From Zhihengliuella alba (GTDB lineage Bacteria; Actinomycetota; Actinomycetes; Actinomycetales; Micrococcaceae), in contig NZ_BAABCJ010000006.1 of assembly GCF_039538765.1 (NCBI RefSeq), positions 124,001-188,000 of the forward strand: DNA of 64,000 nucleotides. Reading direction: 5' to 3'. The position numbers and the translations under genes were made by a program. Numbering within the stretch: the stretch's first letter is position 1; each line of letters starts with the position of its first letter. Below the pieces are notes generated by a model. That model was not told the origin of the DNA, did no database searches, and saw only the letters and a program-made list of their open reading frames with translations. Positions 50,684 through 58,786 of this stretch are shown here, piece by piece.

Positions 50684-51631
50684 ATGGGCGCCGGACACCA
50701 CCACGGGCACCAGCACCCCGGCGCGGTCGGCCCAGACGCGCACGCGAACAAGCGGCGCCTCTCCTGGGCCTTCGGCGTGACCGCCGCGATCGTCGTGATC
50801 CAGTTGGTCGGCGCCCTCCTCACGGGCAGCCTGGCCCTGCTCACCGACACGGTCCACGCCATCACGGACTCCACGGGTCTGCTCGTGGCCCTCATCGCCT
50901 CCTCCCTGGTCCTGCGCCCGGCCACCGACAAGCGCACGTGGGGCTTCCGCCGGGTCGAGGTCCTCGCGGCACTCGGCCAGGCCGTCCTGCTGCTGGCCGT
51001 GGGCGTCTACGCGGCGATCGAGGGAGTCCGCCGGCTGTGGACGCCACCCGACGTCCCGGGCACCGAGCTCCTGGTCTTCGGCGTCCTCGGCCTGGCCGCC
51101 AACGTGGCGGCCATGGCGATCCTCGCGTCCAGCCGCTCGGCGAACTTCAACATGCGCGCGGCCTTCCTGGAGGTCCTCAACGACGCGCTCGGCTCGCTCG
51201 GCGTGATCGTCGCGGCGATCGTCATCCTGACCACCGGGTTCCAGCAGGCCGACGCCCTGGCCGGCCTGCTCATCGCGGCGCTGATCGTGCCACGGGCCGT
51301 GGTGATCATGCGCGAGACGGTGGCAGTGCTGATGGAGTTCACACCGTCCAACCTGGACCTGGACGCGGTGCGCCAGCACATTCTGGCGCTGGACCACGTC
51401 AAGGACGTCCACGACCTGCACGCCTCCACCGTGGCCACCGGCCTGCCGACGCTCTCCGCGCACGTGGTGGTCAAGGACGAGTGCTTCCACGACGGCCACG
51501 CGCCGGACGTCCTCCTGGACATCCGCGACTGCGTGGCCCAGCACTTCGAGGTGTCCGTGGAGCACACCACCTTCCAGCTGGAGACCGAGCGCTTCCGCGC
51601 GCTGGAGCCGAACTGCTCGGCCCACGCGTGA
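50684..51631 (+). CDS. Cation diffusion facilitator (CDF) metal efflux protein
   Basis: 315 residues: His-rich N-terminus (HHHGHQHPG), six transmembrane helices and a cytosolic C-terminal domain (about 205-310). The helix-2 site is TDTVHAITD (H-x3-D). In helix 5 the usual H-x3-D reads LEVLNDALG, so the first ligand is Glu, a variant that could shift metal preference. Coupled to the ArsR sensor; exports Zn or Cd with proton antiport by family knowledge. Confidence 0.92.
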   Translation: MGAGHHHGHQHPGAVGPDAHANKRRLSWAFGVTAAIVVIQLVGALLTGSLALLTDTVHAITDSTGLLVALIASSLVLRPATDKRTWGFRRVEVLAALGQAVLLLAVGVYAAIEGVRRLWTPPDVPGTELLVFGVLGLAANVAAMAILASSRSANFNMRAAFLEVLNDALGSLGVIVAAIVILTTGFQQADALAGLLIAALIVPRAVVIMRETVAVLMEFTPSNLDLDAVRQHILALDHVKDVHDLHASTVATGLPTLSAHVVVKDECFHDGHAPDVLLDIRDCVAQHFEVSVEHTTFQLETERFRALEPNCSAHA

Positions 51632-51737
51632 GCGTCCCGGGCCCGCGGGCCCTGTGACTCCGTGAAGCCATGACGCCGTCCGACCGCGACTCCGTCCGAC
51701 GGCGGTCCCGGCGGGAAGCGGCCCCGGCGGGCGGCGC

Positions 51738-52277
51738 TCAGCCGTCGAGGCGGTAGGCCGTCCCGTCCTTGAGCCGTGAGAGCAGACCGAAGTCCACGAG
51801 GTACCGCCGCAGGGTCGCGTGCTCGTCGGTGACCCGCTGCAGCCGCTCGTTGACCGCCTGCTCGGAGAGCTCCTCGTCGGCACCGAAGAGTTCGCGCGCC
51901 AGGTGCTCGAGCAGTTCGCGCCGCTCGCCCGGCCTCGCCGGGTAGTCGCGGAGCCGGCCGTCGGCGGTGAGGAAGCGCTCGACGACGGTGCGCCCGCCCG
52001 CCGGCGTCTGCCCTGCGGTCAGGAGGCTGGCGAGCTTGGCGTCGTCGAGGTGGAGCGTGCCGTCCGCGTCGGCGTACGTGTAGGGCTCGAGCTTCCTCAG
52101 CGCGCCGCGGGCCTTCCGCGCGCCGAGGCCGGGGACGTTGTCGGCAGTGACCCGGCCCAGGACGATCTCCGCGAGCGCGATGCGGGACGCGTCCCCGAGC
52201 AGCGCCGAGACCAGTCCCCGCCATTCCTCCGGGGCCGGACGGTCGCTCCCCCTGTGTGCTGCCTCCATGGCCTCCAT
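51738..52277 (-). CDS. DUF2087-domain protein
   Basis: 179 residues. The C-terminal 75 residues (RLRDYPARPGERRELLEHLA ... RYLVDFGLLSRLKDGTAYRL) match DUF2087, a small winged-helix-like module often fused to regulators. The N-terminal part (EWRGLVSALLGDASRIALAEIVLG) looks like a second helical DNA-binding segment. Likely a transcription regulator. The exact start is uncertain (ATG 52277 or 52268). Confidence 0.75.
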   Translation of the reverse strand: MEAMEAAHRGSDRPAPEEWRGLVSALLGDASRIALAEIVLGRVTADNVPGLGARKARGALRKLEPYTYADADGTLHLDDAKLASLLTAGQTPAGGRTVVERFLTADGRLRDYPARPGERRELLEHLARELFGADEELSEQAVNERLQRVTDEHATLRRYLVDFGLLSRLKDGTAYRLDG

Positions 52278-52312
52278 CACATCCGATCGGCGGGGCCGCT
52301 GCAACACGCGCG

Positions 52313-52726
52313 TCAGGCGGCGGCCGGGGCCTCCGCGATCCGGAGCATGTTGCCGGAGGGATCCCGCAGGCCGAAGTCGCGGGGACCCCACTCCTTCTGC
52401 GTGGGCTCCTCGAGCACGTCGACACCGGAGTCCAGGACCTTCCGGTAGACGGCGTCCAGATCCGGCGTGGTGAGGATGACCGGGGGCATGGCGCCCTTGG
52501 CGACCAGGCGCGCCAGGGCCTCGCCGTCCTCCGGCGAGCGCCCGGCGTCGGTCTCGAAGAGGACCAGGCCCAGGCCGGGCTGGCCGGCCAGTCCGAGCGT
52601 GACCCAGCGGTTCCCCTCGTAGGAGACGTCGAGGGTGATCTCGAGGCCCAGGACGTCGCGGTAGAAGCCGACGGCGGCGTCGATGTCGGTGACGTTGATC
52701 GGTGAGGACTGCAGTGAGATGTTCAT
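52313..52726 (-). CDS. VOC-family protein
   Basis: 137 residues: SSPINVTDIDAAVGFYRDVLGLE, then GLGLVLFETDAG and LRDPSGNMLRIAEA. A glyoxalase-like protein of the bleomycin-resistance type. TAGCGT lies 7 nt before ATG 52726. It follows an AraC-type regulator by 10 nt, an association common in actinobacteria where the regulator controls the VOC enzyme. Confidence 0.85.
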   Translation of the reverse strand: MNISLQSSPINVTDIDAAVGFYRDVLGLEITLDVSYEGNRWVTLGLAGQPGLGLVLFETDAGRSPEDGEALARLVAKGAMPPVILTTPDLDAVYRKVLDSGVDVLEEPTQKEWGPRDFGLRDPSGNMLRIAEAPAAA

Positions 52727-52736
52727 GGCTCCCACG

Positions 52737-53273
52737 CTAGGCCGGTGCCTCCGCGGCCGCTTCTCCATTCCTGCTCACCCGCGGCGGGCCCTGCGCGTCG
52801 ACGCCGCCGGGGTCGCCGGTCCGGCCCTGGTCTCCGGTCCCGCCCGGCCGGCCGCCCGGGCTCGCTTCTCCGGGGGCCGGCCGCACGGGGCGGGTCAGGA
52901 GCCGCGCGACGCACCCGGGCATGGCCTCGACGTCGTCGTGCTCCCGGGCGCGGTACGCGCTCGGGGTCTCCCCCACGATCGCCGTGAACCTCGAGCTGAA
53001 GGAGCCCAGCGACGCAGCACCCACCGCCATGCAGGCGTCGGTGACGGACATCCCCGAGCGCAGGAGCGCCTTGGCGCGCTCGACGCGGCGGGTCATGAGG
53101 TACGAGTACGGGGTCTCCCCGTAGGCGGCCCGGAACTCCCGGGAGAAGTGCGCCGGCGACATGTAGGCGCGGGCGGCGATGGCGGCGACGTCCAGGTCGC
53201 GGGCGTACTCGCGGTCCATGAAGTCGCGGGCACGGCGCAGGTGGGCGAGCGTCTCGATCCTCTGCGGTGCCAC
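52737..53273 (-). CDS. AraC-family transcriptional regulator
   Basis: 178 residues consisting almost only of the two helix-turn-helix motifs: DLDVAAIAARAYMSPAHFSREF and VTDACMAVGAASLGSFSSRFTAIVGETPSAYR. The C-terminal 60 residues are Pro/Gly-rich and disordered. There is no effector domain. GTG 53273 has TAGCTT 7 nt upstream (leaderless). Probably controls the VOC gene that follows. Confidence 0.88.
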   Translation of the reverse strand: MAPQRIETLAHLRRARDFMDREYARDLDVAAIAARAYMSPAHFSREFRAAYGETPYSYLMTRRVERAKALLRSGMSVTDACMAVGAASLGSFSSRFTAIVGETPSAYRAREHDDVEAMPGCVARLLTRPVRPAPGEASPGGRPGGTGDQGRTGDPGGVDAQGPPRVSRNGEAAAEAPA

Positions 53274-53368
53274 ACGAGCGAAGCTACCACCGGGCCCCCG
53301 CGGAATGGAGGCAAGATCAGCCTTCCGGCCGATGCCTGCCGTCCGGCCGTCCGGGCAGACTGGCGGGC

Positions 53369-54208
53369 ATGGACTCACTGGACCAGCTGATCGGGGCGGG
53401 AGCCGCCGGGTCGCCGTTGATGCTCCTGGGGGTCCTGGCCGTGCTCGCGCTCATCGACTCGACGAGCTTCGGGACGCTGCTGATCCCGGTGTGGCTGCTC
53501 ATGGCGCCGGGCCGGCTGCGGGTGGGACGGATCGTCCTCTACCTGCTGACGGTGGCCGGTGCGTACGCCGTGGTGGGGCTCGTGCTCCTGGCCACTCTGT
53601 CCCTCTTCGGCGACGCCCTCCTGCGCGCCTTCGAGTCGGTCGGGGACTCCGCCCCGTACCTCTGGGCGCAACTGGCGGCCGCGGTGCTGCTGATCTGGCT
53701 CAGCTCGCGGATGGACCCGCTCACGGAGTGGGGCAGGAAGCGCAAGCGCGAGCGCGACGCCGCCAAGGACGGGCCGGGCCGCCTGCAGCGGTTCCGCGCC
53801 CGCGCCGTCGGCGGAGTGGACGACGGCGGCGGGGCCGGCGACGGCCGGGGCCAGGCCGCCGCGCGACGGGAGGGCTCTGGTGCCCTGGTGGGGCTGGCCC
53901 TCGCTGCCGTCGCGATCGAGATCGCCACCCTGCTGCCGTACCTCGCGGGCATCGGACTGGTGGCGGCGCAGGGCCCGGCCGGGCCGGCGTCGTCCGCCTA
54001 CATCCTCTTCTACTGCGCCGTGATGATCCTGCCGGCGGCCCTGCTGCTGCTCCTCCGGGCGACGGCGGGCCCGCGGACGGACCGGCTGCTGGGCCGGTTC
54101 GAGGCCTTCCTCTCCCGGCACGCCAACGGCACGGGCGCGCTGGTGCTGTTCCTGATCGGCCTGTTCCTGGGGCTGAACGCCCTGGACGGGCTCGGCATCA
54201 CGGGCTGA
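53369..54208 (+). CDS. GAP-family (Sap-like) membrane protein
   Basis: 279 residues with six transmembrane helices in two groups of three, separated by a basic, Gly/Asp-rich cytosolic loop (residues 120-172). The first segment LAVLALIDSTSFGTLLIPVWLL matches the GAP/Sap family, whose members include the mycobacterial sulfolipid- and glycopeptidolipid-addressing proteins. Substrate unknown. CAGACT lies 7 nt before ATG 53369. Confidence 0.75.
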   Translation: MDSLDQLIGAGAAGSPLMLLGVLAVLALIDSTSFGTLLIPVWLLMAPGRLRVGRIVLYLLTVAGAYAVVGLVLLATLSLFGDALLRAFESVGDSAPYLWAQLAAAVLLIWLSSRMDPLTEWGRKRKRERDAAKDGPGRLQRFRARAVGGVDDGGGAGDGRGQAAARREGSGALVGLALAAVAIEIATLLPYLAGIGLVAAQGPAGPASSAYILFYCAVMILPAALLLLLRATAGPRTDRLLGRFEAFLSRHANGTGALVLFLIGLFLGLNALDGLGITG

Positions 54209-54313
54209 GACCGGCCGCTCCGGTCAGCACGGACCCGTCCGGCCCTCAGAATCGGGCAACGACTCAGGGCCGAGCGCCGAGCCAGGACCGGCACCGGCGA
54301 GTCCGCGGCGGAG

Positions 54314-54715
54314 TTAGGGCCGCCGGCCGGCGAGCACGCAGAACTCATTGCCCTCCGGGTCCGCGAGCACGACCCAGCTCGGCCCGTCGGCGCCACCAGT
54401 CCCGCCAGCGCCCTGGCCCACGTCGGCCGGTCGGGCGCCGAGGGACAGGAGGCGGCGGACCTCCTCGTCCTGGTCCCGGTCGGTCGGATGGACGTCGAGG
54501 TGGACCCGGTTCTTGACGGTCTTGGCCTCCGGCACGGGGGCGAACGTCAGCACGGGCGGGACCGGACCGGCGGGGCTCTCCGCGACCGGCGGCCCGATCG
54601 TCACCAGCCCGTCCTCGGCCTCGAGCACCTCGTAGTCGAGGACGGCGCACCAGAACCGGGCCAGCGTCGCGGGGTCCGAGCAGTCGATCGCGAGCTCGGT
54701 GAATCTGCTGGTCAC
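54314..54715 (-). CDS. VOC-family protein (glyoxalase_6 type)
   Basis: 133 residues: TELAIDCSDPATLARFWCAVLDYEV, KNRVHLDVHPTD and LADPEGNEFCVLAGR, the usual actinobacterial VOC layout. A GQGAGGTGGADG stretch (100-111) replaces a normally short turn. Divergent from katA across 216 bp. A TTGACA at 54792-54797 (minus strand) is a good -35. Confidence 0.85.
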   Translation of the reverse strand: MTSRFTELAIDCSDPATLARFWCAVLDYEVLEAEDGLVTIGPPVAESPAGPVPPVLTFAPVPEAKTVKNRVHLDVHPTDRDQDEEVRRLLSLGARPADVGQGAGGTGGADGPSWVVLADPEGNEFCVLAGRRP

Positions 54716-54821
54716 GAGGGCCCTCCCAGGGGTCTCCGGGCGCCCCGGACGGGCGGTCCGCTGCCACGACGATCGGCGGGCCGGCGACGATTGTCAACGG
54801 GGCCGACGTCGTACCCGATCT

Positions 54822-54842
54822 TTTCTGGAATGATTCCAAAAA
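54822..54842 (+). promoter_or_regulatory. PerR/CatR-like operator in the katA promoter
   Basis: TGGAAT-G-ATTCCA is a perfect dyad; with flanking TTTC/AAAAA the symmetry reaches 21 bp with one mismatch. It has the 7-1-7 design of Fur-family PerR/CatR boxes (TnAGAATnATTCTAnA). It covers the likely -35 of the TAGTTT (-10, 54849-54854) promoter of katA, as expected for a peroxide-sensing repressor. Confidence 0.72.
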
Positions 54843-54931
54843 GGGTGGTAGTTTCGAAGTAAGCACAGACCGGATCTCCGGGCGTGCGCAGTGATCGTGG
54901 ATCCCCAGGACATCGAAAGGCAGACCCACAT

Positions 54932-56443
54932 ATGCCCGAGTACAACAACACCCAGCCGCTGACCACCGCGGCCGGTGCGCCCGTCACGGAGAACGACAAC
55001 TCCGTCACCGCCGGCCCGCGCGGCCCGATGCTCCTGCAGGACGTCTGGTTCCTGGAGAAGCTCGCCCACTTCGACCGCGAGGTCATCCCGGAGCGCCGCA
55101 TGCACGCCAAGGGCTCCGGCGCCTTCGGCACCTTCACCGTCACCAACGACATCACGAAGTACTCGCGTGCCGCGATCTTCAACCAGGTCGGCAAGAAGAC
55201 CGACATGTTCGCCCGCTTCTCGACCGTCGCCGGCGAGCGCGGCGCGGCCGACGCCGAGCGCGACATCCGCGGCTTCGCCCTCCGCTTCTACACCGAAGAG
55301 GGCAACTGGGACATGGTCGGCAACAACACGCCGGTGTTCTTCATGCGCGATCCGCACCACTTCCCGGACCTGAACCGCGCCGTCAAGCGCGACCCGAAGA
55401 CCAACCTGCGCTCCGCCGAGAACAACTGGGACTTCTGGACCAGCCTGCCCGAGGCGCTGCACCAGATCACGATCGTCATGTCCGACCGCGGCATCCCCGA
55501 CGGCTACCGCCACATGCACGGCTTCGGCTCGCACACCTACTCGTTCTACAACGAGGCCAACGAGCGCTTCTACGTGAAGTTCCACTTCCGCACCCAGCAG
55601 GGCATCAAGAACCTGACGGACGCCGAGGCCGCCAAGGTCGTCGCCGAGGACCGCGAGTCCTCCCAGCGCGACCTGTTCGAGGCCATCGAGCGCGGCGACA
55701 ACCCGAAGTGGACCTTCTCCATCCAGGTCATGCCGGAGGCGGAGGCGGAGACCTACCGCTTCCACCCGTTCGACCTCACCAAGGTCTGGTCCAAGAAGGA
55801 CTACCCGCTGATCGAGGTCGGCGAGTTCGAGCTCAACCGCAACCCGGAGAACTACTTCCAGGACGTCGAGCAGGCCGCGTTCACGCCGGCCAACGTCGTC
55901 CCGGGCATCGGCTACTCCCCGGACCGCATGCTCCAGGGCCGCCTGTTCTCCTACGGTGACGCCGCCCGCTACCGCCTGGGCGTCAACCACCACCAGATCC
56001 CGGTCAACTACCCGCACGGTGCCAAGGTCGTCAACACCTACCACCGCGACGGCCAGGGCCGCGTGGATGGCAACCAGGGCGCCGTTCCGGGCATCACCCC
56101 GAACTCGGTGGGCAACTGGCCGACCTCGCCGCAGTACGCCGAGCCGGCCCTGCCGATCTCCGGCCCGGCGGACCGCTTCGACTTCCGCGAGCACGACGAC
56201 AACTACTTCGAGCAGCCGGGGGACCTGTTCCGCCTGATGACCCCGGAGCAGCAGCGCGTCCTCTTCGCCAACACGGCGCGGGCGATCGACGGCGCGAGCG
56301 ACCACATCGTCGCCAAGCACATCGATCACTGCACGAAGGCCGACCCGGCCTACGGCGCCGGCGTTCGCGCGGCCATCGATGCCCTGAAGGCCGGCACGCT
56401 GGACGAGCTCGAGGCGAACCCGAACAACCAGCCGGTGGCCTGA
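54932..56443 (+). CDS. katA: Catalase (monofunctional, small-subunit heme catalase)
   Basis: Decomposes H2O2. 503 residues, usual for small-subunit clade 3 catalases. Distal heme residues H in RMHAKGSGAFG and N in the GNNTPVFF segment, plus the proximal heme Tyr motif RLFSYGDAARYRLG are intact. AAAGG is the ribosome-binding site for ATG 54932. The PerR/CatR-like box lies about 100 nt upstream. Codon choice is strongly C-ending, as for a highly expressed gene. A perfect 19-bp hairpin follows. Confidence 0.96.
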   Translation: MPEYNNTQPLTTAAGAPVTENDNSVTAGPRGPMLLQDVWFLEKLAHFDREVIPERRMHAKGSGAFGTFTVTNDITKYSRAAIFNQVGKKTDMFARFSTVAGERGAADAERDIRGFALRFYTEEGNWDMVGNNTPVFFMRDPHHFPDLNRAVKRDPKTNLRSAENNWDFWTSLPEALHQITIVMSDRGIPDGYRHMHGFGSHTYSFYNEANERFYVKFHFRTQQGIKNLTDAEAAKVVAEDRESSQRDLFEAIERGDNPKWTFSIQVMPEAEAETYRFHPFDLTKVWSKKDYPLIEVGEFELNRNPENYFQDVEQAAFTPANVVPGIGYSPDRMLQGRLFSYGDAARYRLGVNHHQIPVNYPHGAKVVNTYHRDGQGRVDGNQGAVPGITPNSVGNWPTSPQYAEPALPISGPADRFDFREHDDNYFEQPGDLFRLMTPEQQRVLFANTARAIDGASDHIVAKHIDHCTKADPAYGAGVRAAIDALKAGTLDELEANPNNQPVA

Positions 56444-56472
56444 TCCCACGGATCGCCGCTAGCACCGGATAA

Positions 56473-56514
56473 GACGAACGGCTCGGACACCAGATGGTGT
56501 CCGAGCCGTTCGTC
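56473..56514 (+). terminator. katA terminator hairpin
   Basis: GACGAACGGCTCGGACACC pairs perfectly with 56496-56514 across an AGAT loop, 30 nt after the katA stop and between convergent genes. There is only GTTCC after the stem, so it may serve both directions. Confidence 0.85.
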
Positions 56515-56570
56515 GTTCCGGGGGCCAGGGGAGCCGGCGAGGGCCGCCGGCCCCGCGGCCGCCGCGTGCC

Positions 56571-56948
56571 TCAGTCCAGCAGGTCGGTCTTGTTGAACAT
56601 CTCCGCGGTCGCCCGGGCACTGGGCGTGCCGGCATCCAGATCCGCGCCGGCCGCGCGGAGGAGCCGGACGATCTCATCCTCGCCCTTGAAGACGGCGCCG
56701 GCGATCGGCGACTGGTCGCGCTGATTGCGCAGATCGACGTCGGCCCCGCGCTCGATGAGCGCGCGCACGGTGTCCGCGTGGCCGTGGTAGGCGGCGAGCA
56801 TCAGGGCGGTGTTCCCCTCGCCGTCCTGGACGTCGAGCGGGAGCCCGTGGTCGAAGAATTCGAGGAGCTCGGGGGTGTCCCCGCTGCGCGCGTAGTTCAT
56901 CGCGAGCGCGATGATTTCCTGGGTCTGTTCGTCATCGAGCTGTGCCAT
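56571..56948 (-). CDS. Ankyrin-repeat protein
   Basis: 125 residues with about three ankyrin repeats: GDTPELLEFFDHGLPLDVQD, GNTALMLAAYHGHADTVRALIERGADVD, and DQSPIAGAVFKGEDEIVRLLRAAGADLD. Likely a small protein-binding partner in the cytosol. It is convergent with katA; in Pseudomonas an ankyrin protein (AnkB) supports the neighbouring KatB catalase, so a similar helper role is possible. A clean -10 TATGAT lies 6 nt before ATG 56948. Confidence 0.85.
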   Translation of the reverse strand: MAQLDDEQTQEIIALAMNYARSGDTPELLEFFDHGLPLDVQDGEGNTALMLAAYHGHADTVRALIERGADVDLRNQRDQSPIAGAVFKGEDEIVRLLRAAGADLDAGTPSARATAEMFNKTDLLD

Positions 56949-56998
56949 GACCCGATCATATCGGCCGCGTCCACGGTGTCGACCAGCGAGGGTACACA

Positions 56999-57017
56999 AG
57001 TGCCCCTTTAAGGCACT
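56999..57017 (+). promoter_or_regulatory. Operator-like dyad at the XRE-cupin promoter
   Basis: AGTGCC-CCTTTAA-GGCACT, perfect 6-bp arms, placed directly before and touching the -10 TAGGAT (57017-57022) of the regulator gene. The position suggests autoregulation by blocking polymerase. Confidence 0.6.
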
Positions 57018-57028
57018 AGGATGCACTC

Positions 57029-57634
57029 ATGGACTCCCACGCAGAATCGCTCGCACGCGCCATCGGCGCGCGCGTGAAGACGGAGCGCCGCGCCCGCGAG
57101 CTGACCCTGGACCAGCTCGCCGCCGCGGCCGGCGTGAGCCGGCGCATGCTGGTCAACGTGGAGAGCGGCGCGGTCAACCCCAGCGTGGGCTCCCTGCTGC
57201 GCATCAGCGACGCCCTCGGCGTCGGGCTCCCCGCGCTGGTGGAGCCGCCGACGTCGAAGACCGTCAAGATCACGCGCGCCGGCGAGGGCGCCGTCCTGTG
57301 GACGGGCGGGCACGGCGGCCGCGGCGTACTGATGGCCGGCACGGAGCCGCCCGACGTCGTCGAGCTCTGGGACTGGACCCTCGCCCCCGGCGAGCGCCAC
57401 GAGACGCCCCCGCACACCGCCGGAACCCGGGAGCTCCTGCAGGTCCTGGAGGGCCGCCTCCGGCTGGAGGTCGACGGCAACGGCAGCGAGCTGGTCGTCG
57501 GCGACGCAGCCGTCTTCCCGGGCGACGCAGCCCACGCGTACTCCAACCCCCACGACGAGCCCGCCCGCTTCACGCTCACGGTCTTCGAACCCGGCGTCGG
57601 CATCGCGGGCAGAACGGAGCACCCCGATGCCTGA
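57029..57634 (+). CDS. XRE-family regulator with C-terminal cupin domain
   Basis: 201 residues. N-terminal HTH: RARELTLDQLAAAAGVSRRMLVNVESGAVNPSVGSLLRI (about 22-60). C-terminal cupin: LAPGERHETPPHTAGTRELLQVLEGRLRLE and AHAYSNPHDEPARF. Such regulators sense a small molecule through the cupin and control exporters or amino-acid metabolism. The start ATG 57029 follows TAGGAT by 6 nt (leaderless) and the operator overlaps the promoter. It heads an operon with the B3/4 remnant, an EamA exporter and a DapA-like gene. Confidence 0.9.
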   Translation: MDSHAESLARAIGARVKTERRARELTLDQLAAAAGVSRRMLVNVESGAVNPSVGSLLRISDALGVGLPALVEPPTSKTVKITRAGEGAVLWTGGHGGRGVLMAGTEPPDVVELWDWTLAPGERHETPPHTAGTRELLQVLEGRLRLEVDGNGSELVVGDAAVFPGDAAHAYSNPHDEPARFTLTVFEPGVGIAGRTEHPDA

Positions 57635-57863
57635 GCAGCCCCTCCACGAGTTCCTCGCCGCCGCGGCGATCGACCCGGCCGTGCACGCCCTCCGCCCCGA
57701 CTACCGCGCCTTGCTGCTGGCCGCCGACGGCCTCGAGCCCGGCGGCGACGCCGGCGGCGCCGTGGACGAGCTCGTCGCCGCCGCGGAAGCGCACGCCCGC
57801 GCCCTCCTGGCCGAGCTCGGGTCCTCCGTGGCCGTGCGGCGGCGCCTGGTGGGCGCCCCGTGA
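57627..57863 (+). pseudogene. Truncated B3/4-domain (PheT-related) protein
   Basis: 78 codons overlapping the regulator by 8 nt. The sequence LHEFLAAAAIDPAVHALRPDYRALLLAADGL in outline matches the N-terminus of B3/4-domain proteins of about 230 residues that commonly sit between such XRE-cupin regulators and EamA exporters. Only the first 70 residues remain. Reading frames after it show no trace of the expected PQRTRNS or ICRRWNWRQ-type segments, so most of the gene was deleted rather than frameshifted. The short protein may still be translated. Confidence 0.6.
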
Positions 57864-58786
57864 GGCGCGGCCCGGCCACGGGCGCGGACCGGGTACCGGT
57901 GCCGCCGTGGGCGATGGCGGTCGCGGCGATGATGCTGATCCAGCTGAGCTCGGCCCTGTCCGTGGGGCTCATCGACCAGATCGGCGCGATGGGGACCGCG
58001 TGGCTGCGCCTGACCATGGGCGCGCTGATGTTCCTGCTCATCGCGCGCGCCCCGCTGCGGTCGGTACGACGGCGGGACGTCCCCGGGCTGCTCGGCCTCG
58101 GCGCCGCGTCCGGCCTCATGACGGTCGCGTTCCTGTCCGCGATCGACCGGATCCCCCTCGGCACGGCGGTCGCGATCGAGTTCCTCGGCCCGCTGACGGT
58201 CGCCGCCGTGCGCAGCCGCAGTCCGCGCATGCTCGCGTGGCCGATGCTGGCGCTGGTCGGCGTGGTGCTCCTGACGGAGCCGTGGCAGGGCGAGGTGGAC
58301 CCTGTCGGCGTGGGCTTCGCCCTTCTGGCCGGCCTCGGCTGGGGCGTCTACATCCTGCTGACCCAGAAAATCGGCGACCGCTTCTCCGGCATCACCTCGC
58401 TCTCGCTGACGATCCCCATCGCCGCGGTCATGGCGGCGTTCGTGGGCGTGCCGGAGGCCGGCGGCAGCCTCGACCTCTGGGTGCTGCTCACCGCCGCGGG
58501 CCTGGCGCTGCTGGCGCCGGTCCTGCCGTTCGGGCTGGAGATGCTGGCGCTGCGGCGGATGACGCACACGGCATTCGGCACGCTCATGGCGCTCGAGCCG
58601 GCGTTCGGCGTGCTCCTCGGGCTGTTCGTCCTGCACCAGATCCCGTCGGTCCTTCAGGTCGCGGGCATCGTGCTGGTGGTCGCGGCCGGGGCCGGGGCCC
58701 AGCTCGGGGGCCGGCGCGAGCCGGCCGCGCCCGACCCGGACCCGGAGACCGACCTCCAGAACCGCATCGTCGAGGAGTTCTCGTGA
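57860..58786 (+). CDS. EamA/RhtA-type exporter
   Basis: 308 residues, ten transmembrane helices in two EamA repeats. WLRLTMGALMFLLIAR, IPLGTAVAIEFLGPLTVA and the LEPAFGVLLGLFVLHQ segment follow RhtA, the threonine/homoserine exporter. GTG 57860 overlaps the preceding stop as GTGA. The cupin regulator upstream probably governs export of an amino acid or related metabolite. Confidence 0.88.
   Translation: MRRGPATGADRVPVPPWAMAVAAMMLIQLSSALSVGLIDQIGAMGTAWLRLTMGALMFLLIARAPLRSVRRRDVPGLLGLGAASGLMTVAFLSAIDRIPLGTAVAIEFLGPLTVAAVRSRSPRMLAWPMLALVGVVLLTEPWQGEVDPVGVGFALLAGLGWGVYILLTQKIGDRFSGITSLSLTIPIAAVMAAFVGVPEAGGSLDLWVLLTAAGLALLAPVLPFGLEMLALRRMTHTAFGTLMALEPAFGVLLGLFVLHQIPSVLQVAGIVLVVAAGAGAQLGGRREPAAPDPDPETDLQNRIVEEFS

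Noticed and set aside
51644..51657. GGGCCCGCGGGCCC palindrome after the CDF gene
   Set aside because: Short, no T-tract, and expected by chance in DNA of this GC content; not called as a terminator.
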